Below, piece by piece: positions 8,963 to 23,900 of a DNA stretch of 59,463 bases. This stretch comes from Streptomyces fildesensis (GTDB lineage Bacteria; Actinomycetota; Actinomycetes; Streptomycetales; Streptomycetaceae). The notes under the pieces are model-generated. The model worked only from the letters and a program-made list of their open reading frames with translations, searched no databases and was not told the origin of the DNA. The position numbers and the translations under genes are program-made. The DNA lies in assembly GCF_016107395.1 (NCBI RefSeq), contig NZ_JAAIKO010000047.1:1-59463 (forward strand), in the 5' to 3' direction. Numbering within the stretch: the first letter of the stretch is position 1; each line of letters starts with the position of its first letter.

Positions 8963-11900
8963 ATGACGGCGCCCACCACCATCACCACCGTCGCGGACCT
9001 GTTCATCGCCCAGGTGAGCCGCACACCGGAAGCCGTCGCCCTGGTGGCCGGGGACGTGCGCCTGACCTACCGGGAGCTCGGAGACCGCGTCCACCAGCTC
9101 GCGCACCGGCTGGGGGAGTTGGGCCTGCGGTCCGAGGAGGTCGTGGCGATCTCGACGCCGCGTTCGCCGGAGATGGTGGTCGGTGTGCTGGCGGTGATGG
9201 TCGCGGGCGGCGCCTTCGTCCCGGTCGATCCGGCCTGGCCGCAGGAGCGCCGCCGTCAGGTCCGCGCCGACGCGCAGGCCCGGTTGGTCATCGCCGCCCC
9301 CGGCGGGGAGTTGGACATCGAGGCGAACGCCCTGGTCGAGGTGGACCTCGGGGACTGGAGCCACGGCCACCACAGCACCGACGCGCCGCATCCGCCGATC
9401 CAGGGCCCCCAGCTCGCATACGTGATCTTCACCTCCGGTTCTACCGGGAAGCCGAAGGGCGCGATGATCCGCCATGAGGCGATCTGCGAACGGCTGTTGT
9501 GGCAGGTGGAGCACATCCTGGGCTTCGGCCCCGGTGACGCCTCTCTCTTCAAGGCGCCGCTGTCGTTCGACATCTCCGTCAACGAGATCCTGCTGCCGCT
9601 GGTCTGCGGCGGCTACGTCGTCGTGGCCGAGCCCGGCGGCGAACGCGACCCGCAGTACCTGCTCGACCTGATCGCCCGCGAGGGGGTCACCTTCGTCTAC
9701 CTCGTCTCGTCCATGCTCGACGTTCTGCTGGAGATGGCACGCGGCACCTCGCTGCTCTCCGGCCTCAAGCACGTGTGGTGCGGCGGCGAGGTCCTCACTC
9801 CGGAACTGTTCGAACGGTTCCGCAGCCGGCTGGGCACTACGCTGTACCACGGGTACGGTCCGGCCGAGGCGACCATCGGTGTCTCGCACGTGATCTACCG
9901 GGACACCGCCGAGCGGATCGCCACCTCGATCGGCAGGCCCAACCCGCACACCCGCCTGTACGTCCTGGACGAGCAGTTGGAACAGCTGCCCGCCGGGGAG
10001 ACCGGCGAACTGTACGCGGCCGGGTTCCTGCTCGGCCGCGGCTATGTGAACGCGCCGTCGCTGACCGGGTCGCGGTTCGTCGCAGACCCGTTCGAGGGCG
10101 ACGGCAGCCGGATGTACCGCACCGGCGACCTGGCCCGCTGGAACACCGACGGCACCCTGGAGTTCGTCGGCCGGGCCGACAACCAGGTGAAGATCCGCGG
10201 CATGCGTCTGGAACTGGAGGAGGTCGAGGCCGCCCTCGCCGCGCACCCGTCCGTCCGGCAGGCCGCCGTCGTCGTCTTCACCAACGCCGCCGGGGCCAAG
10301 CAACTGGCGGGCTACGTCACCGTCGACGAACCCCTTGAGGCCGACGGCGGCAGCGCTGACGACAGGCTGCGCGTGTGGTGCGCCGGGCGGCTCCCCGAGT
10401 ACATGGTGCCCGGCGTCCTGACCGTACTGGACAGGCTCCCGGTGACGGCCAACGGCAAGGTGGACCGGCAGGCTCTCCCAGCGCCCGCGGTGACCACCGC
10501 GCCCCGGACCAGGCCCGCGCGCACCCCCCTGGAAAGCACGCTCTGCTCCATCTTCGCCTCGGTTCTCGGCCTCGACCGGGTCGACGCGGAAGACGACTTC
10601 TTCGCCCTCGGCGGTGACAGCATCATCGCCATCTCCGCGGTGCGCCAGGCCCAGCGCGCCGGGCTCGTGCTGCGTGCCCGCGACCTCTTCACCGGGCGTA
10701 CCCCGGCAGCGCTCGCCATGGTGGTGCGCCCCCTGGACACCGCCGCCGCGCCCACGGTGGCCGCCACCGGTCCAGTGCCGTCCACCCCGATCATCTGCTG
10801 GCTGCAGGAGGCCGGTCCGAGCCTGGACGGTTTCTTCCAGTCCATGACCGTGCGCACACCCGCCGCGCTCACCACCGGGCGGCTCGACGAGATCGTCACC
10901 GCGGTGCTGGACGTGCACGACGTGCTGCGCGCCCGCACCGAGGGCACCTCGCCTTGGACGCTGACCATCGCCCCAGCCGGGGCGCGGCCGGCCGCCGACG
11001 TGATCACCAGGGTGGACGCGGCCGGCCTGGACCAGGCGGCGTTGGCCTCGGCCGTCGAAGACGCCACCACCGCGGCCGCCGCCCGGCTCGACACCGCGGC
11101 CGGCCGGATGATCGAGCTGGTCTGGCTGGACGCGGGCCCGGACCGCCAGGGCCGTCTCGTCCTGGTGATCCACCATGTGGTCGTCGACGGCGTATCGCTG
11201 CGGGTGCTCCTCGAGGACCTGGCAGCGGCCTGGGACGCCGCGGTAGCGGGCCACGACGTGGCACTCCCGCCCGCCCCCACCTCGCTGCGGAAGTGGGCGA
11301 CCCAGCTGACCGAGGCGACCCGGACGGGCGTCTTCGCCGCCGACGAGGACTACTGGCACCGTGTCGCCGCTGCGGCCGATCCGCTGCTGGGCGTACGCCC
11401 CCTCGACCCGCAGTGCGACGTGGTCGCGAACGAGGAGTCGCTGACCGTCGAGCTGTCCGCCGCAGTGACGGCCAGGCTGCTCGGCCCGGTCCCCGCCGCG
11501 ATCCATGGCGGCGTCAACGACGCCCTGGTCGCCGCGGCGGCGCTCGCGCTGGGTCACTGGCGGGCGGCGGACTCCGCCGTACTCCTGGAGCTGGAGGGCC
11601 ACGGCCGCGAGGAGGATGCCCCTGGGGACGCCGACCTGTCGCGCACCTTCGGCTGGTTCACCACGCTCTTCCCCGCCGTCCTCGACCCCGGATCCGCCCC
11701 CTGGGAACGGCTGCTGGCCGGCGGCGCGGAGCTCGGCGCGGCGGTGAAGGCCGTCAAGGAACAACTCCGCGAGGTGCCCCGGCGAGGGCTCAGCTACGGC
11801 GCGCTGCGCTACCTGGGCACCGCGCCCCGACCTGATCTGGCCGTGTCGCCCCAGGTGCTCTTCCACTACCTGGGCCGGTTCGAGGCCGACACCGACCGGC

Positions 11901-14900
11901 CGTGGACGGCCGTCGGCGGCAAGGAGGTCGTCGTCGAACGGCGCGACCCGAAGATGCCCCTGCCGCGGGCGCTCGAGATCAACGCGGTGGCGGTGGAGAC
12001 GGCAGGCGGACCGGTACTGCAGACCCGGTTCAGCTGGCCGAACGGGATCCTGGACGCCGCCGAGGTGGGGCGGCTGGCCCGGCTGTGGACCGAACTGCTC
12101 GATGCCGTGGCGGGCAGCGACGCCGTCACCGGGCATACCCCGTCGGACTTTCCGCTGCTGGCCCTGGACGCCGCCGACGTCACCGCGCTCGAGGCCGCGG
12201 CGGGACCGGACGGCCTGCGCGAGGTGCTGCCGCTCAGCCCGCTGCAGACCGGCCTTTACTTCCACGCCACGTTCGCCCGCGACTCCGATCCGTACGTCGT
12301 CCAGCAGATCATCGAACTGGACGGGCCGCTCGACGCCGACCGGCTCAGGCTGGCCGCCGAACGCGTCCTCGACCGGCACCCGCACCTGGGTTCGGCGTTC
12401 CGGACGATCGGCGACGGCGAGGTGGTCGCCGTGACCGCCGGACGCACCAGGGTGCCGTGGCGCTTCGACGACCTCGGCTCCGACAACGTCGAGGAACGTC
12501 TCGACGAACTGGCCCGCGCGCAGCGTGAGGTGCCGTTCGACCTGACGGAACCGCCCGCGATGCGCTACGCGCTGGTGCGGCTCGGCCCGGACCGGCACAT
12601 ACTGATCCACACCGTGCACCACATCCTCGCCGACGGCTGGTCGGTGCCGCTGATGCTGCGCGAACTCCTCGGGCTGCACGCCGGAACCGAACTTCCCGCA
12701 CCGGTCCCCTACGCGGACTTCCTGCGGACGCTCGCCGGAACCGGTACGGAGGACGCGGTCGAGGCCTGGGCCCGCTCCCTCGACGGTGTCACCGCGCCGA
12801 CCCGGCTGGCAGGGACGCTCGCCGCGCCGTCGCGGCCGGGCACGGGCTTCGGCCGGGTCGGCGGCGAACTGCCCGCGGAGCTGAGCCGACGGCTGCGCGA
12901 GTACGCCGCCGGCCACGGGCTCACGCTCAGCGCGGTGCTCACCGGGGCGTGGGGCATCCTGCTCGGACGGCTCACCGGCTCCGCCGATGTCACCTTCGGA
13001 CTGACCGTCTCGGGGCGCGGCGGCGACCTGCCGGGCCTGGACCGGATCATCGGCCTGCTGATCAACACGGTGCCGGTCCGGGTGCGTTGCGCCCCCACCG
13101 AACGTGTCACGGACGTGCTGCGGCAGTTCGCCGACGTCCAGTCGGGGCTGCTGGAGTACGAGCAGGTGCCGCTGGCCGAGCTGCAACGGCGTATCGGCGT
13201 GCCCGAACTCTTCGACACCCTCGTGGTCATCGAGAACTACCCGGCGCCCGACACCTCGGTGGGCGGGCTCACCGTGACCGCGCTGCGCACCGTGGAGGCC
13301 CCGCACTACCCGGTGACGCTGATGGCCAAGCCCGGCGAGCGGACCGAGGTCGTACTGACCCACGACCGGACGCTGATCGGCGCGCAGGCCGCAGCGGACC
13401 TGCTGGCCAGGTACGAGACCGTGCTCGCCGCGATCACCGAAGCCCCCGACCGGGCCTGTGGCGCACTCGAAACGGTCACCGGCGGGCAGCGGGAACTGGT
13501 CCTCGCGGCGGGCACCGGCGCGGTCCGGACGACCGTCGCGAGCGTGCCGGCGATGTTCGCCGACCGTGTCGCCGAGCACCCCACCCGTACGGCGGTGAGC
13601 TGCGGCGACTCCTTCCTGACCTACGGCGAGCTGGACGCCCGCGTGGACCGGGTGGCCCGCGCGCTGGTGGCCACCGGGGTACGGCGCGGCGACATCGTCG
13701 CGGTGTCGACCACACGCTCCACGGACCTGGCGGTGGCCCTGCTCGCGGTCATCCGCAGCGGCGCGGCCTATCTGCCGGTCGATCCCGGTTATCCGGCGTC
13801 CCGCGTCGAGTTCATGCTGGCCGACGCGCGGCCGGTCGCCGTCCTCACCGACGACGCCACCGCCCGTTCGCTGCCCCCGCACAGCCTGCCGACGCTCACC
13901 GTCCGGGCCGCCGCCGCAACCATCGCCACCACTGTTGAACTGCCCGTTCCTGACGGTTCCGAAGCGGTGTCCGTCGTCTACACCTCCGGCTCCACCGGGC
14001 GGCCCAAAGCCGTCGTCGGTACCCACGACGGGCTGGCCGGCCGGCTGGCCTGGGCACGGGAGCAGTGGTCGAACACCGGCCGTGACGTCCGGGTGGCCAA
14101 GAGTTCGCTGAGTTTCATCGACGGCACCACCGAACTGCTCGGCGGGCTGGTCGCCGGAGCCACCACGGTCATCGCCGACGACACCGTCGCCGCCGACGGC
14201 GCGGCGCTGGCCCGCCTCGTCGACCGGTGCGGCGCCACCCAACTGCTGGCCGTGCCGAGCCTGGCCTCGGCGCTGGCCGAGACCGCGCCGCAGCACCTGG
14301 CCGGGATCGGCCGCTGGATCCTCAGCGGCGAGGCCCTGGACGAGGTCTGCCTGCGGGCTCTGGCGCAGGCATCGCCCGACGCGGTGGTCGTCAACTCCTA
14401 CGGTTCCGCCGAGGTCGCCGGGGACGTGCTGACCACCGAAGTGTCGCTGGACCGTCCGGTGGCCCTGGGCGCACCGGTGCCCGGCGTCCGCGTATACCTG
14501 CTCGACTCCGCGCTCGGCCTGGCCACTCCCGGCACGGTCGGCGAGATCTATGTCGGCGGCGCCCAGTTGGCCCGGGGCTACCTGGGCCAGGGCGCCGCCA
14601 CCGCGGCCCGCTTCGTGGCCGATCCCTTCGGCTCGGGTGCCCGGCTCTACCGGACCGGCGACCTGGGGCGCTGGACGGTGGACGGAAAGGTGGAGTTCCT
14701 GGGCCGCGCCGACGACCAGGTGAAGATCAACGGCCACCGGGTCGAACCGGCCGAGGTCGAGGCCGCGTTGCGTCGCAGGTCCGGCGTGGCCGAGGCGGTC
14801 GCGGCCGTACGGCCCACCGCGGCGGGCGTTCCCACCCTGCACGGTTACGTGGTCGCCGTCGACGGCGAGCGGATCGAGGCGGGCGCGGTGCTGGCCGCGC

Positions 14901-17900
14901 TGCGCACCGAACTCCCGCCCTACCTGGTCCCGGCGACGGTGACCGTCCTCGACGAGTTGCCACTGCTGCCCAACGGCAAGCGCGACCGCGCCGCGCTGCC
15001 CGACCCCGCGCGGGCCCCCCGGCGCGCCGTCAGGACCGCGCCGCTCACCGCCCGGGCGGCGCTGCTGCGCGACCGGTTCGCCGAACTCCTCGGCATCGCC
15101 GAGTTCGACGTCGAGGACGACTTCTTCGCCCTGGGCGGCGACAGCATCACCGCGATCCGGGCGGTGAACCGGCTGTCCCGCGAGGGTGTCGACCTGACCA
15201 CCGAGGAGCTGTTCCGGCTCCGCACCCCGGCCGCGATCGACGCCCGGCTGGGTGCCGCGCAGGATGTGGGCCCGGTGGTGCCGACGACCGTACGGCCTGC
15301 CGCGCTGACGCCCGACCAACTGGGCACCGTAACGCTCGACCAGGAGGAGATCGACCGGATCTGTGCCGCGGGACCGGTGCCCGTCGAAGACATCTGGGCG
15401 CTGTCCCCGCTGCAGGCCGGTGTCTACTACCAGGCGGTCTACTCCGACGGGGTCACCACCTACATCGCCCAGAACTCCTTCGACCTCGACCGCAGGATCG
15501 ACGTCCCGGCGATGACCACGGCGTTCGAGGCGCTGCTCCAGCGGCATCCGACGCTCCGGGTCTCGTTCGCCGAGGTGTCGTCCGGCGTCGTGCAGGTCAT
15601 CGGCTCCCGGGTGCCCGCGGAGGTGACCGTGGCCGACCTGTCGGCGGGCACGCTCGCAGGCCGGCAGGCCGAGCTGGACGAACTGATGCGGGCCGACCGG
15701 GAGTTGCCGTTCGACCTGGGCCGCCCGCCGCTCATGCGGCTGACGGTGGTGCGGCTGCCCGATGGGTGCGACCGGCTGCTGCTGACCTCTCACTTCCTGC
15801 TGTGGGACGGCTGGTCCCGCGAGCTGGTGCTGCGTGAGCTGTTCGCCCTGTACGGCTCCGGGGGCGCCCGTGGCGCGCTGGAGCCGCCGCGCTCGACGTT
15901 CCCCGACTATCTGGCGTGGGTCGCCGACCGCGACCGTACGGCCGCGGCCGACGCCTGGACGCGTGCGCTGTCCGGGCTGGCGGAGCCCACCATCCTGGTG
16001 CCGCAGGCGGCGGGACTCGAACCGATCCCGTCCGAGCGGGTCTTCGCGGTGCTGCCCGCCGAGCTGACCGCCCGGCTGGACGAGCACGCCCGCCGCGGCG
16101 GCGTCACCCTCAACTCGCTGCTCACCGCCGCGCTGGGCGTCCTGATCGGCTATGAGACCGGACGTACCGACGTCGTACTCGGCACCACCGTGACAGGACG
16201 GCCCACCGCGCTGCCCGGTATCGAGGACGTCATCGGCCTCTTCCTGAACACCGTCCCGGCCCGGATCACGCCGACGCCGTCGCAGACCGTCCTCGACCTG
16301 GCAGGCAGGGTCCAGGAGGACCGGCTGGAGCTGGCACCGCACGAGTACCTCGGGCTCGGCGACATCCAGCGCGCGGCCGGCCGCGACCAGCTCTTCGACT
16401 CCCTGTTCGTGCTGCAGAACTTCCTCGGCGACGCCACTTTCACCGAGCTGGAGCGGGAGCAGGGCATCACCGGGGTCGAGTACATCGACACCACGCACTA
16501 CCCGTACACCTGGGTACTCACCCCCGGCGCCAACCTGCGGATCAAGCTGGAGTACCGGCCCGATGTGATCGCCGAGGCCGACGCGGACCGGCTGGTGCGC
16601 CGGCTGGTCCAGGTGCTCCGGCAGTTCGGCGACGGGCTGTCCACGCCGCTCGCCGCGCTGGACCTGTCGCTCGACGAGGAGCGGACCGCGCGGTTCGGGC
16701 AATGGGCGGCCGTCGCACAGCCGATCGGCGAGGAGAGCATCGCCGACCTGCTCGCCCAGCGCGCCACCGCCTGCCCGGACGAGACCGCCCTGGTCTTCGG
16801 GCCCACCCGGCTGACGTACGCCGAACTCGACGCCCAGGTCAACCGCTGCGCGCGGCTGCTGCTTTCGCGGGGCGCGGGACCCGGCGAGATCGTCGCGCTG
16901 GGCCTGCCGCGTTCCACCGACACCGTCGTGGCGCTGTTCGCGGTGCTGCGCACCGGCGCCGCCTACCTCCCGCTGGACCTCGACCACCCGGTGGACCGGC
17001 ACGCCACCATGCTGGACGACGCCGCGCCGCGGCTGCTGCTGGCGTCCACCTCCGGCGTCGCACTCGCCGATCACCAGCGCGGGCTCGGCGGCGGCTGCCT
17101 GCTGCTCGACGACCCGGCGCTCCGCGCCGAACTGGACGGCCTGTCCGGCGCGCCCCTTGCCGACGTCGAACTGGGCGCCTTCGCACCGGGCGTCCCGGGC
17201 CGACTGGAGCACCCGGCCTATGTCATCTACACCTCGGGCTCGACCGGCCGCCCGAAGGGCGTTGTCACCCCGTACCGGGGCCTGACCAACATGCAGATCA
17301 ACCACCGGGCCGAGATCTTCGAACCGGCGGTGGCCCGCGCCGCCGGGCAGGGCCGGTCGCGGCTGCGCATCGCGCACACCGTGTCGTTCGCCTTCGACAT
17401 GTCCTGGGAGGAGTTGCTGTGGCTGGTCGAGGGCCACGAGGTGCACGTCTGTGACGAGGAGCTGCGCCGCGACGCCACCGCCCTGGTCGGCTACTGCCGT
17501 GACAACGGCATCGACGTGATCAATGTGACGCCGACCTACGCCCACCACCTCTTCGAGGAAGGCCTGCTCGACCCCGCAGGACATCCGCCGTGCCTGGTGC
17601 TGCTCGGCGGCGAGGCGGTCAGCGATGCCGTCTGGTCGCGGCTGAGCGAGCCCGGCGGAGCCGTCGGCTACAACCTCTACGGGCCGACCGAGTACACCAT
17701 CAACACGCTCGGCGCGGGCACCCCCGACAGCGCGACCCCGACGGTGGGACGCCCCATCCTCAACACCCGCGCGCACATCCTCGACCCCTGGCTGCGGCCG
17801 GTCCCCGACGGCGTCGTGGGCGAGCTGTACATCGCGGGTGCCGGGCTGGCCCACGGCTATCTGCACGCGACCGGGCTGACCGCGTCCCGGTTCACGGCCG

Positions 17901-20900
17901 ACCCGTTCACGCCGGGCGGGCGCATGTACCGTACCGGCGACCTGGTGCGCCGCCGTACGGACGGCAACATCGACTACCTGGGGCGGGCCGACGACCAGCT
18001 CAAGATCCGGGGCTACCGGGTCGAACCGGGCGAGATCGAGTCGGCGCTGACCGCACTTCCGCAGGTCCGGCAGGCGGCGGTCGTCGCCCGCACCGAGTCG
18101 ACGGTGACCGGCCTGAAGCGGCTGATCGCCTACGTCATCCCGGCCGATCCGCAGGCCGACACCGGGCAGCTGATCTCCGGGCTGCGCGAGGCGCTGGCCG
18201 AGCGGCTCCCGGACTACATGGTCCCCGCGCTGTACGGCGTCGTCGGTGAACTCCCGCTGACCGTCAACGGCAAGCTGGACATCGCCGCGCTGCCCGAGCC
18301 CGTCACGGCCGGCGGCGGCAGCCACCGCGCGCCCCGTGACGAGCGCGAACGCATACTGGCCGGGATCTTCGCGGACGTACTGGCGTTGCCGGCGATCGGC
18401 ATCGACGACGACTTCTTCGCCCTGGGCGGCGACAGCATCTCCTCCATCGCGGTATCGGGCCGGGCCCGCAAGGCCGGGCTGCATCTGACGCCGCGTGACA
18501 TCTTCCGCCGCCGCAACGTGCAGGCGCTGGCCGCCGCGCTGCCGCAGGACCTCCGGCCGGTGAGCGCCGTCCGGGACATCGGGGCGGGGCCGGTCGCGCC
18601 GACCCCGATGCTCGCCGAGACGGTCGCGGCGGACACCCCGCTGAGCCACTTCTACCAGTCGATGCTGCTGCGCACCCCGGCCGGTCTGGACGCCGCGGGC
18701 CTGGTTCGAGTGCTGCGGGCGCTGCTCGACCGGCACGATCTGCTGCGGGCGCGGACCGAACACGGCGGCGGCAGCTGGTCGTTGGTTGTCCCGCCGGAAC
18801 CGGTGGACGCAGCGGCTCTGCTGTCGGTGGCCGACACGGACGGCCCCGGTGACGACGTGGACGACGCCGCTGCAGCCGCCGCGGCCCGGCTGCGGCCCGA
18901 CGACGGTGTCATGGTGCAGGCCGTCTGGTACCCCGCCGCCGATCCGGCAGGGCAGGGGCGGCTGCTGCTGGTCGTCCACCACCTCGTCGTGGACGGTGTC
19001 TCGTGGAGGATCATCGGTGACGACCTGGCCCGGGCCTGGACCGAGGTACGCGCGGGGCGTGAACCCGTCCTGGACGAGGTGCCAACCTCGTTCCGTACCT
19101 GGTCGCAGCTGGTCTCGGACGCCGCGGCGCAGGGCGTCTTCGCAGCGGAGGCCGGGCACTGGCAGGAGGTCCTCGCTGTGTCCGACCCGGTACTCGGCAG
19201 CCGCCCGGTGGACCCCGTGACCGACACCGCGGCCACCGTGCGGTCGCTGACCGTGTCGCTTCCCGCCGACGTCAGTACGGCCCTGCTGTCGCGGGTGCCC
19301 GCCGCGATGCACGGCGGCGTCAACGATGTGCTGCTCACCGGGTTCGCCGCCGCGCTGGGCCGCTGGCGCGGGGCGGGTTCAGCGGTGCTGCTGAGCCTGG
19401 AGGGCCACGGCCGGGACGGCGACGTCGTCGAGTCCGAGGCCGATCTGTCCCGTACGGTCGGCTGGTTCACCGCCATCCACCCGGTCGCCGTCGACCCCGG
19501 TCCGCTGGACTGGGACGAGGTCGTCGCGGGCGGACCCGCCCTGGCCCGTGCCGCCAAGGCGGTCAAGGAACAGCTGCGTGCGGTGCCCCGCCGCGGCCTG
19601 GGCTACGGCGTACTCCGCTATCTCACGGACCGGGCGGCCACCTCCTGGCCCGCGCCGCCGCAGATTCTCTTCAACTACTTGGGCCGGTTCGGCGCGGGTA
19701 CCGACGCGGACTGGTCGGCGGCCGGGCCGCTGCGCGAAGGCGTCGCCCCGACCAACCCGGCGATGACCCTCGAGGTGAACGCCCTGGCGGAGGACGGGCC
19801 GGACGGGACCGTCCTCAGTGCCACGCTGTCCTGGCCGTCGGGCGTGTTCGACCGGACGGACCTGGCGGAGCTGGCCGACCTGTGGACGGCCGCTCTGACC
19901 GGCCTCACCCGCTGCGACCTGGCCGGGCACACCCCGTCGGACTTCCCGCTGGTCGAGCTGGCCCAGGACGACGTGGACCGGCTGGCCCCGGGCGTCCGGG
20001 ACGTCCTGCCGCTGCTGCCGCTGCAGGAAGGCATGTACTTCCACGCCAGGATCGCCGACGCCGACGACGGCGCGGACACCTATCTGGTGCAGCAGATCGC
20101 CGAGCTGACCGGGCCGGTCGACCCGGCGGCGCTGCGGCAGGCGGTCACCGCGACGGTGCACCGCCATGATGCGCTGCGGGCCTGTTTCGCCGAGACGGGT
20201 GACGGCCGGGTCGTCCAGGTCCTCGCCGGGACCGTCGAGGTGCCCTGGCGCGAGCTGGACCTCGGCGGACTCGACCGGGACACCGCGCTGGACCGGCTTG
20301 CCGAGTTCAGCGCCGCCGAGCTGGCCGAACCCTTCGACCTAGAACGGCCGCCGCTGCTGCGCTACGCGCTCGTATCGCTGAGCGCGGACGAGCACCGGCT
20401 GGTCGAGACGATGCACCACATCCTCGCCGACGGCTGGTCCTACCCGCTGGTCTTCGGCGACATGATCGACTCCTACCGCGGCGGCCTCGCCGGCGGCGGG
20501 TTCGAGCTGCCCGCACCCGCGGTGACCTTCCGCGACCACGTCGAGGCGGTGGCGGGCCGCGACCGGGTCGCCACCCGCGAGGTGTGGCGGGCGGCGCTTT
20601 CCGGGGTCGGGGACACGACCCGGCTGATCGACGTCGAACCGGGACAGCGGGTGTCGCACCACGAGAACGTGGTGCGTCGGCTGTCGCCCGGGTCCACCTC
20701 CGCACTGGCGACCGCCGCCCGCGACCTGGGCGTGACACTGTCGACGGCGGTGCACGCCGCCTGGGGCCTGCTGCTCGGGCAGCTGCTCGGCCGCGAGAAC
20801 GTCGTGTTCGGCTCGACCGTGTCGGGCCGGGGTGGAGAGCTGCCCGGCGTCGAGACCATCGTGGGCCTGCTCATCAACACCGTCCCGGTGCCGATGTCCT

Positions 20901-23900
20901 GGCACCCGGGGCAGTCGCTGGGCGAGGTCCTGACCGCGCTGCAGGAGCAGCAGACCGACCTGCTCGACGCGCAGCACATCGGCCTGGGCGAGCTGGCCAG
21001 GATGGCCGGGGTCCGGGAGTTCTTCGACACCATGGTGGTGGTCGAGAACTTCCCGTGGATGCCCGGCGGCGACACCCCCGGCACCCTCCAGGTCCGCGGT
21101 TTCACCGGCACCGACTCGCCGCACTACCCGGTGTCGCTGGTCGCGTTCCTCGGGGAGCAGTTGGCGCTGGAGCTCAAGTACGACGTGGAACTGGTCGGCC
21201 ACGAACAGGCGGCAGCCTTCCTGGAGCGGGTCGAACTGTTGCTGGCCGCCTTCACCGCTGACCCGGCACGGCCGGTGTCCGCACTGGGCCTGCTCACCGA
21301 ACGGGAGCGGGCCGTGGTCCAGGCCGTCCCGGCCGCCGACCCGGAACGGGTCGACGACACCGCCACGCTGGCACGGGCCTACGAGGACGCGCCATCACGT
21401 CCCGGGGCGACCGCCGTCGCCTTCGGTGAGGACCGGCTCAGCTACGCCGAGTTGGACGAGCGCGCCAACCGGCTGGCCCGCGAGCTGATCGCCCGGGGCA
21501 TCGCGCCTGGATCGCGGGTGGCCGTGGCGCTGCCCCGCTCCACCGACCTGATCGTCGCGCTGCTCGCCGTCGTCAAGGCGGGCGGCTGCTACGTACCGCT
21601 GGACACCGACGCTCCGCCGAGCAGGCTCGGCTACATCCTGGACGACTCCGCGCCGCTGTGCGTGCTGACCGACCGCGCCACCTCGCCCGCCTTCTCCGGC
21701 AGCTCCGCGCCGGTACTGGCCCTGGACGAACCGGAGTTCGCCGCGTCGGTATCGCGGCGGCGCACGGACCCGCCGACCGACGCCGACCGGGCCGCGCCGC
21801 TGCTGGCCGACCACGCCGCGTACGTCATCTACACCTCGGGCTCGACCGGCCGCCCCAAGGGAGTGGTGGTCCCGCACCGCAGCGTGCTGTCGCTGTTCGC
21901 CGGGTCACGGAAGGTGTTCGACTTCAGTGAGGCCGACGTGTGGACGATGTTCCACTCGTCCGCCTTCGACTTCTCGGTGTGGGAGCTGTGGGGCGCGCTG
22001 CTGCACGGCGGCCGGCTGGTAGTCGTCGCGGGCGATGTCGCCCGCGACCCGCAGCGCTTCCACGAGCTGCTGCGGCGCGAGCGGGTGACCGTCCTCAACC
22101 AGACCCCGTCGGCCTTCTACCCGCTCACCGAGACCGACCGGACGGCACCCGACGGCCTGGCGCTGCGCTACGTCGTCTTCGGGGGCGAGGCACTGGACCC
22201 GCTTCGCCTGACGGACTGGCACCGCCGCCACCCGGGCGGCGCACCGCTCCTGGTGAACATGTACGGCATCACCGAGACCTGCGTGCATGTGTCGTTCCGG
22301 CCGCTCGGGCCCGGCGACGCCGCCAGCGTCATCGGCGGGCCGCTGCCGGGGCTGCGCGTGCACGTCCTGGACCACGCGCTGCGGCCGGTACCGCCCGGCG
22401 TCGCCGGTGAGATGTACGTCGCCGGCGACCAGCTCGCCGCCGGCTACCTGGACCGGCCGGGCCTGTCCGCGAGCCGGTTCGTGGCCGACCCGTTCTCCGG
22501 TACGCCAGGGGGCCGGATGTACCGCAGCGGCGACCTGGCCCGCTGGACGCCCGAAGGCGACCTGGTCTACCTGGGCAGGTCCGACAGGCAGGTGAAGATC
22601 CGGGGCTACCGGATCGAGCTGGGCGAGATCGAGTCGGCACTGCTCGCCGTCGAGGGCGTCGCCAATGCGGCGGTGACGGTCCGCGAGGACGAGCCGGGAC
22701 GACGGCGCCTGGTGGCGTATCTGGTCGCCAGGTCCGGTTCCCAGATGGACGCCGACGAGGTCCGGGCCCGGCTGGGCGAGCAGCTGCCCGGCTATCTGGT
22801 CCCGCAGTCCTTCGTGACGCTCGACGCGCTGCCGCTGACCGTCAACGGCAAGCTCGACCGTGACGCACTGCCCGCACCCGCCGCCCGATCCTCGGCCGCT
22901 GCGCCGTCGGTGGCCGTCGCGCCCGCCGTCACCGCGCCGTCGGCCGTCGGCGCCCTCCAGGAGCTGTTCGCCGAGGTGCTGCGGCTCGACGAGGTCGGCC
23001 CCGGCGAGGACTTCTTCACCCTCGGCGGTGACAGCATCATCGCCATCCAGCTGGTCAACCTGGCGCGCCGCCGGTCGCTGCGGCTGTCGCCGCGCGAGGT
23101 GTTCGTACACCGGACCCCGGCGGCTCTCGCCGAGGTGATCGCACCGACCGCGGCGGCCCCGGCCGCCGCAATCGAAGAAGCCCCGTCCGATGGCATCGGC
23201 GAGGTCATGCTCATGCCGATCGTGCAGCGACTGGCCGAACTGGGCGGGACGATCAAGCGGCTCAACCAGGCCGAACTGCTCCGCACCCCGCCGTCCCTGA
23301 CTCTGGATCAGCTGACTGCCATGCTCACCGCCCTGGTCGGCAGGCACGACGCGCTCAGGCTCCGGCTGCACCGCCCGTCGCCGCTGCTCTGGTCGCTGGA
23401 GGCCGTCGCGGAGACACCGGCGGACCTGGCGGAGGTGGTGGACGCCACCGGTCTCGACGACGACGCGTTCGCCGAACTGATCGCCGTGACGTCCGACGCC
23501 ACCGCCGACCGACTGGACCCCGACACCGGGCAGATGCTGCGGGCCGTCCTGTTCGACCGGGGCGAGGAGCAGGGCAGACTGCTACTGGTGGCGCACCACC
23601 TGGTGACCGACGGGGTGTCCTGGCACATCCTCGTCGACGACCTGCGCCAGGCCTGGGAACAGCTGGCCGACGGGCGCACTCCGCGCCTCGACCCGGTCGG
23701 CACTTCGCTGCGGACCTACGCCCGCACGCTGACCGAGAACGCCGGGCAGGCGAACCGCCTCGGTGAGTTCGGCCATTGGACCGAGGTGCTGGCCCCCGGG
23801 GCCGACCTCGATCCCACGGCGCTCACCTTCGGGCTGACCGTGGGCGCCACCCGCGACCACGTACTGCGCCTCCCGGCCGAGGTCACCGCACCGCTGCTCA

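Noticed and set aside
10740..12130. Second condensation domain after T1
   Set aside because: The segment has epimerase-type features (HHVVVDG, RRGLSYGALRYL, LFHYLGRF) and is followed by a separate C domain, so it is an E domain.
8918..19312. 3,464-residue open frame on the minus strand, antisense to the NRPS
   Set aside because: It is a by-product of very high GC and third-position bias in the NRPS. It is extremely rich in Arg, Gly, His and Gln, shows no domains and has no fitting start.
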